From positions 133,004,951 to 133,068,950 of the forward strand of contig CM041292.1 of the NCBI GenBank assembly GCA_023052935.1: 64,000 nt of DNA, read 5' to 3'. The position numbers and the translations under genes were made by a program. The stretch is from Piezodorus guildinii (Eukaryota > Arthropoda > Insecta > Hemiptera > Pentatomidae). The notes below the pieces were generated by a model. That model worked only from the letters and a program-made list of their open reading frames with translations, did not search any database and was not told where the DNA came from. Positions 23,015 through 33,122 of the stretch are shown here, in pieces. Within the stretch, counting starts at the first letter, position 1. Every line of letters starts with the position of its first letter.

Positions 23015-23994
23015 ACAAATCATTAAACAACCATTAACAATTATTATTTTTTACACATAATTAAAAAAAAAAAGTATACTTTTTAATCTGCCATCAGAAG
23101 CTTCCCTAGGTGCCAATCCATTTAATTACTTTTATTTTAAGTTTGTCAATTATGTTTAATACATTAAAATAAATAAACACAGCCCAGATCATTGTCCCCT
23201 ACAGGCTTAGAGTTAGACTAATTTAATAGCATATTTTTATATATTAGTTTGGTTTTGTTACTAAGATCCCCAAAGTATATTCACAGCTATATCAGGTAAC
23301 TGTGGAACCATTCTAGCTTAAATTAGAGTAAAACGATTAGTAAACTAATGGAGGATGTCACAGATAATTTATTCATAAGGAAAAACATGTGTAGACGATA
23401 ATACACGAATAATGGTATTTTTAAATGTTCGCAAAATAAACCGAAGTTTAATGAAAAATGGACGGGCATATAAGATTTTTTTTTCAATACTAGTTATTAA
23501 TTTGAGGATTTGTATATAATTATTGTTTATTTACCAATGTTTATTATTTTTTATAACAAATTTTAAAAATCATATTAAAATTGAATTTTTTTTATGAATC
23601 ATTAGTTATGTGTCGAGATTGTAACAGGATCTTGTATAATGTTATATTATAGGATCCTATATTATAATTGTTGCGTATCAAATAAAGCAAGACCAATTAG
23701 ACTTCCTCTGTTCACTGTAAATTATACTTAGGGGACGTAATGTCCCAGAATAAAAATTATTTTTCATTCATTCAACCTCAAGAGGAGTGAAATACCCCGA
23801 AACGTTGGTAACTCATTTTCACTTTTTAAAAAATGTTTTTGGAAGAAATAGAGAATAAATGATCGTCTCTTTTCTGACAAGGAAATATTTTTAAAATGAT
23901 ATCTTAGATTATTGCAGATATCATAAGGATAAATACTACAAAATGAAAGGGATACAAATTAAGTTTAACGGGAGATGATGGACTTTAATGAAAA
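23015..23994. other. No gene; short retro-like 3' end and CGAAACGTTGG motif
   Basis: 23725-23775 reads GGGGACGTAATGTCCCAGAA followed by a TTCATTCATTC-type tail, echoing GGGACATGTCCCAGGA of the CR1-like 3' UTR at 31995-32010. 23795-23806 holds CCCGAAACGTTGG, a Penelope-type motif. The remainder is AT-rich with nothing supported. Confidence 0.35.
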
Positions 23995-24422
23995 ATGTCG
24001 GAAGTAAAATTTATAACAAAAATACATATATTTGAAAATATAAATAGTAGTTTAATCAAGAATATGGTTGATCCAGGTACCATTAAACATAATGCGAGGA
24101 ACTCTAGGAGTTTCTTCTTTTTTGGGGGAAAAAAAGAAAAGGACAAGGACCTCTCTAAAGAAGAGAAAGCCTTGACTAAAGCCCAGTCATAAAGAAAACC
24201 GGAAGCAGATGTAGAACTGCTAGAGAAGGAGGACTTAGATCAAAAAGTTTACCCGCCCTTGTGAAGAGGCACTAACATCTGTATCCTACAAGTCAGACAA
24301 ATAAAAGTTCCAAGTTAGTTATTAGAAGTGCGACCGACCTCCACAATTACAACTGCAAAAAGTTTGGCCATCCTCTCAAAGCTGTAATTTTCCTGACAGA
24401 TCAAGCAAAAAAAAAAAAAAAA
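23995..24422 (+). pseudogene. Retrotransposon ORF1 (gag-like) relic
   Basis: Frames around 24110-24240 give KKEKDKDLSKEEKALTKAQ, a charged segment typical of insect non-LTR ORF1 N-terminal halves. About 24345-24385 gives NYNCKKFGHPLKA, which matches the first zinc knuckle 'CxNCQKFGHPLKAC' with its flanking cysteines lost. Several stops and shifts lie between. A 16-A run at 24407-24422 directly follows and may be a retro-copy tail. Confidence 0.45.
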
Positions 24423-25384
24423 GCTAATGAATGCGTCGTATAAAGTGGACATGGAATCATTTGCAATTCGAATCACTTCCTATTGAGGCCATTTTTGAAT
24501 AATGATTGAAAAGTTTGAAACGAAAGTTCAGGTAAAAAACATATTACCTTTATTAAACCAACTAATACAATTATATAAAATCGTAACTTATGTTTCATTA
24601 ATTATTTACTGTTAAATTAAAAAAAAAATAAATGATAGACTTCTCTTTTCAAATATAGCCATGAGTCTAATAAGCTCTTGCGGGTTATAAATAAATTTTT
24701 AGTACATAAACTGAACTACTTTTCTCATTAATGTCCGTTTCAAGGGGTAGTAGTTTTAAAATCAGAACCAGATTTTATTATTTCAAAAACATAAAGGAAT
24801 GTTCGGTTCAATCGAGTACTGAGTAAAATAAATAAAAAAAAGTAGTAACCACTGGTTCATTTATTTTCATTCTCGAAAATTTTTACGATTGCATTACTTT
24901 TCCGTACTATATATTTCATTTATAGTTACTTGAAAGTTAAAATGTAACATGTGATAAAACAAGGTTTGTTTTTAAATACATTGTATTTTTTAGTAATTCT
25001 ATATATAAATTTTCAATTAGATAAAAGCGTAGTTGTAGATTTAAAAAAAAAAATGTACAACTTTTTAACTTCGACCAACAGAACTGCAAAGCTGAAAGCA
25101 AAGTCGAGCCATATTACCAATTTCTTCAGTATGGACTGTTACTAAAACTACTGCTTTAAAAAAAAACTAAAAAATTACTCCTTTCTCTTTAATATTTTTA
25201 TTTTTATAAGATAGCGTATCAATTAATAGTGATAATGAATGAATGAATGAATGAACCTCCTGTTTATCAAAGTTTGACCTTACAACCTTCTCAATGGTTT
25301 TTAACGAATTACCTCTTCATTAGGGTCATCATGCCTGACCAGTCAAAATAATAAATTGATCTAGGAAGAAGTCTTAAATACATT
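24423..25384. other. Mostly AT-rich; family Q left-end scrap at 24868-24942
   Basis: 24868-24942 matches the Q left end in reverse (TCTCGAAAATTTTTACGATT and ACTATATATTTCATTTATAG). A (GAAT)5 run lies at about 25238-25258. Nothing else is supported. Confidence 0.45.
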
Positions 25385-26812
25385 TCATCGAAATCAATTT
25401 TTTTAAAAAGGCTCTAACCATTTTGATTAAACTCACAATATCGATGTAAAATATACTGAGCTTAAATATCATGTAGGTATCATTTTGATAAAAATAGTTT
25501 GACAGTGCTTAAATGACAAATGTTTGAATTTCCTCCTTCTAAAGTACCTTTAGTTTTGTAAATTCTAAAAATAACCATAGTATTGATAAAAAGCGGCTAG
25601 ACATATAAGTTGATCCAATTAATTGAAAAAAGAACAAAATAATTTTTCTTTTCTTTTTTGTAGCAATATTTGTTCTTTTGAACATGTGAAAGAGTAGTTT
25701 CAAGTATGTATGACATAGTTGGAAAGTCAAATAATTTAGAAAAAAAAAATACGATCTTACGCACAAAATCGGAAAAGTTAATAGAGAGTGATGAAAAGCC
25801 AATTAAACTGATTATCGTAAATGATAATGTAGTAGATTATATAATCAAACACATGTTTCTATTGACACTGTCAATTTTTTTTTCAACAACAATTTTTATT
25901 GAGTAAAATTACAATCTGTCCCAATTTGGACTTTGATAGTAGTGCTGAAAAATATCATACATACTACATTCATACAATATTTACACAGTATAAAATTACA
26001 ATAAAATATATACACAATAATGAATCAATACAATAAAGTCAAGAATTCACTTATACGTATATACACATACACACACTCATACATACATCACATTGAGTGG
26101 AGAATCTAGCCAGTGCTAGAACTCCAATATATTTACAATAGGTCGCGGGGCCAGTTGAAACGGCAGTTTCAACCTTCTAGGTGGGTTGTATGGATGAGTG
26201 GAGCTGGATAGGGATTGAGCTAGAGGATTAGGATAATGAATTAGGTTCTGATGGAATTTGGAAAATTTGGATGGAATTAGGTCTGAAATAAATGGAACAT
26301 TAAGGTCGTGGTGCAAGGTATAGTTGGAGACATAATAAGGAGCATTTACTATTGTATGGAGGACTTTGATTGAAAGGATTGAATGCGTTTGATGTTAGTA
26401 CGTTTAGCTGTCCTACACAGTTCAAGTCCGTAGGTCCAGATGGGCTTTAGTATTGTCCTCTAGATTAATAATTTGTTGTCAACTGTAAGTTCAGATTTTC
26501 TGTTGAGTAGTCGGTATAACTGTCCGAATCGTCGGTTGAGTTCTTGTCTTTTAAGTCTTGTATGTGGGTTCCAAGTCAATCTTTTGCCTAACAGTAAGCC
26601 AAGATACCGGACTGTATCTGAGAGAGGAATTGGTAATGAGTTGAAATAAACTGGTGGACAGGATTGGGGATTGACACTCTAATATTTCTTTTGAAAAAAA
26701 AAAAAATGTAATTAATTCTCTAACAATATATTTTCATATCTAACTGTATTTTAAAAGTCTTAAATTGATTTAGTGAGTTAAAAAGTCGTGTGTTACGAAC
26801 ACCAGATTGTTT
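25385..26812 (+). repeat. Family Q repeat, split by a retro-insertion
   Basis: 25385-25869 aligns with 61640-62115 of the full copy (GATTAAACTCACAATATCGA, TTCTAAAGTACCTTTAGTTT, CACATGTTTCTATTGACACT). The match resumes at 26679 and ends with AAAGTCGTGTGTTACGAACA. The intervening 800 bases are the retroelement fragment listed separately. Confidence 0.8.
25870..26669 (-). mobile_element. 5'-truncated copy of the 46700-51465 element
   Basis: Antisense: a poly-T at the left is the 3' tail. The minus strand encodes the last part of the RT (YFNSLPIPLSDTVRYLG, then HHDLNVPFISDLIPSKFSKF and NPPRRLKLPFQLAPR), closely matching codons before 50986. Flanking ATTGACACT at 25861-25869 and 26670-26678 is a 9-bp target-site duplication. 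There are stops in the frame, so it is inactive. The copy is much closer to the 46700-51465 element than other relics are. Confidence 0.88.
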
Positions 26813-27888
26813 ATAGGTAGCTTTAAGAAAGCTAAATAATATAATAAAAAACAAAACAATTAATGTTCATTTAATTAGATTTTTTTTACCTAATCAATTG
26901 CGAAATAGTAAGTTTAGACCTGAATGTTAAATTCACACTCAATGGTTATCATATATACGAAAGCAGGTTGCGATAAATTGAGGTCACATAATAGAGTGTT
27001 TAATTGCAAGTTTATATAGAACAGTTAATTAATTAAAAAAGTATCACCTCTAAAAATAAATCACTATTAAAAATGCTTCAAACATACGGCGGTATCAGCT
27101 GTGGTCCAGCAGAAATGATTTATTTATAACCTATCCTTCTCCCTTTTTTCTAAACAAGAAAAAATAATTTTGATTTCGCATCTTAACAGGTGTAAGAAAA
27201 ATATTTTGAATTCGGGGTATGAAAAATGTTGGCCCCCCTGTCATAGAGCTTCCTAATATGAACGAACTTAGCAAACCAAATTTGCTAACTGAAAATATAG
27301 GACTTAGCAAGAATGGAAGCCTTCGTTTAACATAACCGTTCTGGCTCTGCTCGACCAATAGGGAGCAAGAATATGTCATTAGTCAAAGGTTAATTGGTTT
27401 CCAATGTCATTTAAGAATATTTTAAGGTCGAATATTAAAAAAAAAAAATCATCCAGGTCAAGCGAGCTTTATAAAATAACAGGGTAGTAGGATATCTAGA
27501 GTATATTATGTTATAGAATATATAATTAACGATAGGAATAGAATGAATGAGTTTAGATGTCTGTTAAGGTTCTAATGAAATTTAATTACCAATCGAATAA
27601 TAACACAATAATTAAAAAAACAGTAATCAGTATTTAACCTATCATTGTACAAACTTGATAAGAATATAATGATAATTAACAGGTCAAGATTTTTAATTGA
27701 TTTATATTACACACTATAAATAAATAAATCTGTTTATTATTGAGGATATTATTTAGGATTAGAGATTTAAAATAATTACTGATGCATTATATAAAGTTCT
27801 ATTTATATACAAACATATCAGTATTTCTGGATTCATTTTTCGGTCTTTCTCATAACCTGTTGTAATATAAAACAATATTTATATTTAG
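26813..27888. other. AT-rich stretch, no gene seen
   Basis: No supported feature. The 82-codon minus-strand frame at 27131-27379 has no recognisable motif. Confidence 0.5.
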
Positions 27889-27956
27889 TGAAGGCCGGAC
27901 AGTTTTATGGTTCAGCCGTAACCGAGGGACTCCTTTTAATTTTAGGAACGATGCGG
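27889..27956 (+). CDS. Candidate small exon, product unrecognised
   Basis: A 68-base GC-richer segment between an acceptor-like TATTTATATTTAG (ends 27888) and a consensus donor GCGG|GTAAGT (27957). Two of three frames are open: one gives EGRTVLWFSRNRGTPFNFRN, the other GQFYGSAVTEGLLLILGTMR. The first fits the phase left by the exon candidate at 22538-22595. The pyrimidine tract is weak. It may instead be a conserved non-coding block. Confidence 0.28.
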
Positions 27957-29849
27957 GTAAGTTTTTAACGAGTTTTCTACTAACAAGTATCTTTAAATTA
28001 CTTTCTTAGTAGCGTAGGCCCAGAGACTCAACTGCAATGCAGTGAAAAAGAATTGGCTAATAATAATAATTTTAGAGAGAGATCTTCAAACGGAAACATC
28101 ACTCAATCTATGATCTACTAGTGTAGTTCAATGATCTGAAGAATCGTTTCAATATTAAGATCGCATTAGAAGACGTTGGATGATTATACCAGGTTTCGGA
28201 TAAGGTCGTTGGAAAAAAAAGGAAGGATGGGATGAAAGATAATTTATGAAAGGGATTGTCATTGATCAGAAGGTTTGGTTTAATTAGCCTATTGGTATTG
28301 TCAGAGCCAATAGCTGTCCTGGGAAGGATCAGAAGGACCAATAGGATTTGATATATAACCCAAAGGGATTGAGAGGCCAATAGAAAATCATTTCTCAATC
28401 TATCACTGTCCCAGATGTTTGCGAACTTTCAGATACCTCTGCCGCTTCCCTCCTCAATGTTGTCCTGATGATAATTAGTCAAATATCTAAATATAGATCA
28501 TCATCAATCATTAGAAATTACCAGAGATTCAGAACAAATAAGAGAACCGATAAATTCTAAATATCACGATAAGAAAGAAATCGACGCTTACATAATGCGC
28601 ATATTGAAAAAGTAAACAATATGTTTCAACATGACACGTTTTTATGATTCATCGAATAGACCACTATACGGAAAATCATATATCATCCCATGAATGTAAA
28701 TTGGCAGGTCCAAGCAATCACCTTTAAAAACATCTAAAATTTAGCGGCAAGTACTGACTTCCTATTTTACTATCACTTTTTTTAATATTTCAATGTTATT
28801 TAATATTTACCCTTATATGATATTTTAAATAGAATCTATTATGATAATGGGTCAACATATGTATTTTTATTTTACAGGTATATGATAACTCCCCTGTTTT
28901 TGTTTATGATTTTGAATAAACCTATTTAATCGACCAAACAAATAAAAACAAATACCCACCCTCAAGATTTGAGGGTTTACGATTCAAGATACGTAGAATC
29001 CGAATAACGAATAAAAATAAATCCGTTTGTCCGCCGCATGCAATAATGATCTTAACACCTAGTTGTTGATATCAGCTGGTTACATTTAAAATGGCGGCCG
29101 ATTAAAAGTGATTTGATACAATAACTCAGTTATTTTTCGTTCTTAGTGCTAAAAAATGTAATCATTGAAAATGGTTAAGAACTAGCAGATATACCATTTT
29201 CCTTTGGATTATTTATTGCTGTTCAATTTAGCTGATTGCCTATTAACGGCTATATAAACAAATATACCTTAAAATAGTTATTTGGAAATAATAAACGATT
29301 ATGATATAATTTAACAATAAAATCAGGATCACTTTTAAAATCTCTCCGATAATCCACAAGAAAAAAAGACATATTTTGAGAGATATTTTCACTAAAAATC
29401 AATCAAATGTGGAGTTAGGAAGTAAAACATTCTTGTCATGACATAAAAAAACATTTTATATCATCCTTTTTGTTTTTTCTATTTTAAATTATCATTAGTA
29501 TTATGAAATACTTTATACTTTAATATAGGAGCACGTTCGTTCATTTGAAGATAAAGACAATCTATAAGTAGTAAACGGAGTAATGATCTAATATATTTAG
29601 TAGTAAATGCGTTCCATTTAGGAATTAGGAATATGAAAGACAGACGATGGGTTGGTACTACAGAAACAGGAAGTGCCAACATCGGAAAATACAATACCAA
29701 AACTTTGTACCCAGGAGTTTCAACTTTCATTTAGTAAGCAAGTAGGCTGAAAGAAAAAAAAAGTTTTCTTTATAAACACATCTGCTACTTTCAACAGGAA
29801 ACATAATTACTTTAATTTGCGTTTCTTATGACTAGAATTCATTGATAGA
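27957..29849. other. No gene seen; complex island 28100-28460
   Basis: 28100-28460 is of higher complexity, with TTTGGTTTAATTAGCCTATT and GAGCCAATAGCTGTCC. A 96-codon minus-strand frame covers it (28108-28398), but it matches no family I know. 29040-29110 contains AAAATGGCGGCCGATTAAAA, a second ATGGCGGCC core. The minus-strand frame at 29479-29730 is unrecognised. Confidence 0.35.
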
Positions 29850-30017
29850 TCAATTTTTTGTGGACGATGAGTATCGATCGGGACTTTTTCGGCTGATGGT
29901 AGGGTTGGTGATGGAGAGTTGTCGGGATATTTTATTGCCCTCTGTGGTTGCAGTTGGTTCCAGTACTGTAGCGGGCTGTATTGTAACAACTGCCTCTTCA
30001 GTTCCATCCAACAAGGC
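29850..30017 (-). CDS. Candidate terminal exon, product unrecognised
   Basis: On the minus strand an acceptor (CATACCTTATTTTTAG, ending 30018) is followed by 55 sense codons and TGA at 29852-29850. The encoded tail includes LDGTEEAVVTIQPATVLEP and ISRKSPDRYSSSTKN, with the Ser/Thr/Pro-rich composition of a cytoplasmic C-terminus. A second frame is also open to 29807 and ends in KKRKLK, so the true frame is uncertain. I recognise no domain. No upstream exon can be linked securely; the segment at 35612-35678 is on the same strand but its phase requires an intervening exon. Confidence 0.35.
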   Translation of the reverse strand, partial: ALLDGTEEAVVTIQPATVLEPTATTEGNKISRQLSITNPTISRKSPDRYSSSTKN

Positions 30018-30562
30018 CTAAAAATAAGGTATGAAATAATTTGTGAGGCCTACTTATATTAAAGTATCGAAGAAGGAGAAAAATAAAACCTGAACTTTTA
30101 GGGCTGTAAACGATATTCTTAAAGTAAACAAACTACCCTTTTAATGTAAAATAATGAGTACTCTGTAAGTATTGAAGCTCTTAATTTTTCAATGTAAATT
30201 AAAATTAATATCAAATCCGATAAATTCAGAAAAATAAAATAGAAATTTACAGTCAAACCGTAAAAAAAAAAAAGGAGCGACGTATATTGAATATTTAGTT
30301 TGCTGTCAACAGTACATTTAAAGTCCTACTGGTTTGTGGGACGGGTTTAAAAGATAAGGAGAAACCCTATATTCCATCGTTCTTTTAATTAATAACATTT
30401 AAAATAGGATATTCGATAAAATGCATTATAAGGACAATCAAAGTTTATTAAAATTTTTATTCAATATAACCTTACCATTAATCGATGTATTTAAAAAAAA
30501 AATGGTTTGGAGGAATTTAGGAAGTACAATAACTTTTCATAAAATTAATTAAAACATGTAAA
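30018..30562. other. AT-rich stretch, no gene seen
   Basis: No supported feature. Confidence 0.5.
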
Positions 30563-31060
30563 GGTCAATCTATTTGAAATCGTCCAAAAGTCATTAATTT
30601 TGCAAGTCGACATTTTTGATTTTCTTGATTTTTTTTACCAGTTATTCTCTACTCTTTCTTAAATATAAAACTATAAAATAAAAAAAAAAATTGGCCAAAA
30701 CTTTATGTGTAGCAGCCGTTTTAAGTCAGCTTCACGGGCGAAAACATCTGATGAGAAAATCTTTATTATTCCTGTAATCTTTGAGATACCATACCAAAAC
30801 AAATACTCACAATAAGATAAGGACATGCTTGTATTTTTTTATCCCTACAGCTCATTTCCTAAATGCTGAAGAAAGTTGTTTAAAAATTCTCGAAAATGAA
30901 TAAAAAAATATATATTTTTATTAAGAAAAAGAGACTCACTTTCAATTATTTTTTCTTATAAAGCTTAGTCATAGTCTTGCTGGCTGTAAAAATTTCGATC
31001 TTGAAAACATAGTCCTTTTTTGTATATGAATTTTTAAAATTAGCGAAAATTCACTTTTTT
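30563..31060 (+). repeat. Long-TIR MITE, second copy (left arm and loop)
   Basis: GGTCAATCTATTTGAAATCG and, further in, GTTTTAAGTCAGCTTCACGG and TAAAAATTTCGATCTTGAAA follow the same order as the left arm and loop of the element at 45717-46523. The right arm is not clearly retained beyond about 31060. Confidence 0.75.
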
Positions 31061-31500
31061 TTTTAACCGTTAACAAATACAGACCACCTATCTATACGAT
31101 CAGTTTAAGTGATATAAATTTTGTCTTTGAGACTATGCTGGTTCCGGAGTTCTAAAATTTTCTTAACTGTTAAAATATAGTTTTCTTTAAAAAATCTTAA
31201 CCGCGTTTATTTTACATGATTAAGAACCAAACAAAAACTATAATGAATGACTAGAATATTATATATAATTTTACCTAAGTAGCCAAGAAAATAGTTTAGA
31301 AAAATCACGAAAAATTACATCAATTGAAACCTTTGGTGCACTACGACAAGAGAGGTTAGAAATGATTTTCAGGCTTTACTCTTTTTCCTCATATAGTCTT
31401 ATTATAGCACTACTAGTTTTAAAAATCCAATCGTGTAAGATTTGTTCGATTTATCTTTAGGGTCCCTAGGAACAATTCCGTCTCCTAATTTTATAGCGAG
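31061..31500. other. AT-rich stretch, no gene seen
   Basis: May include decayed right-arm sequence of the MITE; nothing firm. Confidence 0.4.
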
Positions 31501-31910
31501 TTGAGATGGGTTTACCCTTCCAATCGTCACAATGATTTCCTGGCATTATTCCTTTACCAAGTTATCCAATTCTGCGTTCCAATGTATATTTTCGACCTCC
31601 TACAATTCAAATCCCACCTGTCCATTCCCGTTATACCCACTCTAGACCTTCAGATTTATACACTACGGCCAATCGTTATGCAAATACGACAGATCGTTTC
31701 TTATCCGATCCTCAACCTTATGGAATTCGATTCCTCTTCCTATCCGTTACTCCAATTCTCTTTCTAACTTCAAATCTCCCTTATTTATTCATCTCCTGAC
31801 CAACCAGTCATAACAGAGTTGTAAATAAGGCTCTGTTTCATTTTATTTTTGTATGTCTATTTTTAATTAGTTTTAGTTAACTTGTTCACATTACTCTATG
31901 ACTCTGAAAC

Positions 31911-31981
<71 letters not shown>

Positions 31982-32040
31982 GTTAATTTTATTCTAAAGG
32001 GACATGTCCCAGGATTATAAAGAATTTATTTATTTATTAA
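31501..32040 (+). mobile_element. CR1/L2-like non-LTR retrotransposon 3' end
   Basis: 31513-31600 translates to NRHNDFLALFLYQVIQF and, after a frame change, 31655-31790 gives YGQSLCKYDRSFLIRSST followed by LWNSIPLPIRYSNSLSNFK. The order 'RRHxxDxxFLYK... RxxxLWNSLPxxIRxSxSLxxFK' is the C-terminal domain of CR1-like and related non-LTR RTs (known). Stops interrupt it. The 3' UTR contains a (TA)n array and GGGACATGTCCCAGGA and ends in ATTTATTTATT repeats. Confidence 0.65.
31913..31978. repeat. (TA)n microsatellite
   Basis: Pure TA inside the 3' UTR of the CR1-like fragment. Confidence 0.9.
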
Positions 32041-32041
32041 T

Positions 32042-32280
32042 ATTTTTATTTTTTATTCCAACATTCCTACGGACGCTCTCACAATTACTGAGCTCTGGTA
32101 TTCCCACAGTTCGTGAGTGAATCTGATACTCGCTAATAGAGGCAGAGGCAGTGACTCTCTTCTCTGACCTGTCGAAAATTATAGTGCAGGTGCTTGGGTA
32201 AGGTCCGGCTACGGCTGGCTTTTCGAGGACAAAGGATTCGTCAACCTTTACAATTACATTGCTTTCCACAGGATAGAAAA
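32042..32280 (-). other. Coding-like open segment, unrecognised
   Basis: The minus strand is open for about 80 codons with balanced composition (ESNVIVKVDESFVLEKPAVA, FDRSEKRVTASASISEYQ). GC content is higher than the flanks and the frame ends in low-complexity IKNKNINK. It begins next to a T-run and follows the tail of the CR1-like fragment, so a piece of an unknown element is as likely as a host exon. Confidence 0.3.
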
Positions 32281-32743
32281 AGTTTTTTTTTTTTTTTTAA
32301 ATAAATAAAAAACTTTATGTTATTAGATAACAATTCATGATAATTTATGATATTGGAACAAGGTAACAAGATTTAGTATAGAATAGAAAAGAATGTGACT
32401 TTATCCTGGGAGTTACTCTCTTAAGAATAATATAAATGTTACAAACAAAGAAGAAAACAAATAAAACGTTAAAAACAACTAATTTAGAATAGAAAAAGGA
32501 AAAAGTTCGCTCATTGCATGGTTGATTACTTCTAATCAGAAATCTTATTGTAAATATTACAATCGACAAGCTCCTGTATGGGATAATAGGTGTTAAAAAA
32601 GGAGATATTTGAATGCGGCTAAATATGAAGCATGATGTATATTCGAAGAAATGGAATTTCAGAATGCAATGAAACGGAGTAACATATAGTATTGACATGA
32701 ATTGTGCCTCAAATTCAGAAATTCAAAATTATTATGAGCTATT
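32281..32743. other. AT-rich stretch, no gene seen
   Basis: The 117-codon minus-strand frame at 32345-32698 is Phe/Ile/Ser-rich with no motif; treated as chance. Confidence 0.45.
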
Positions 32744-32873
32744 ATTTTTTTATTTTATTTTTTTTTTCTTATCCTCCAACTTTATTTACAAAATAAATAC
32801 AAAAACATTCTATGTATATACAGCAGCAATGGTATATACAGTCCATGGCTCAGGCCTCGTATTGCCCGTTGGC
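32744..32873 (-). mobile_element. Truncated retroelement 3' end (first of a stacked pair)
   Basis: Antisense with poly-T at the left. Its complement ends AAATAAAGTTGGAGGATAAG before the A tail. Flanked by TTATGAGCT at 32731-32739 and at 32876-32884. Similar 3' tips occur at 32885-33111 and 54693-54905. Confidence 0.6.
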
Positions 32874-32884
32874 AGTTATGAGCT

Positions 32885-33111
32885 TTTTTTTTTTTTTTTT
32901 TTTTTTTTTCTTACCCTCTGGTTTTATTTTTGATTTTTGAACAAAATACAAATACAAATGTAATATGTATAGCTGTCAGATTTGTCCTTCTGTTACCCGG
33001 AGGTATTCTAAAGAAGATTGCTATATGCGCTGGATGCACTAGTAATCTTTCAAGGGCTTCTTCTAAGCCTTCATTTATCCATTGCAAAATGGGAGGGACC
33101 ATTCTTCAGGG
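32885..33111 (-). mobile_element. Truncated retroelement 3' end (second of a stacked pair)
   Basis: A 25-base T run marks the antisense tail; the complement ends AATAAAACCAGAGGGTAAG. Flanked by an 11-bp duplication, AGTTATGAGCT, at 32874-32884 and 33112-33122. A minus-strand frame reads EEALERLLVHPAHIAIFFRI; I do not recognise it. Confidence 0.7.
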
Positions 33112-33122
33112 AGTTATGAGCT

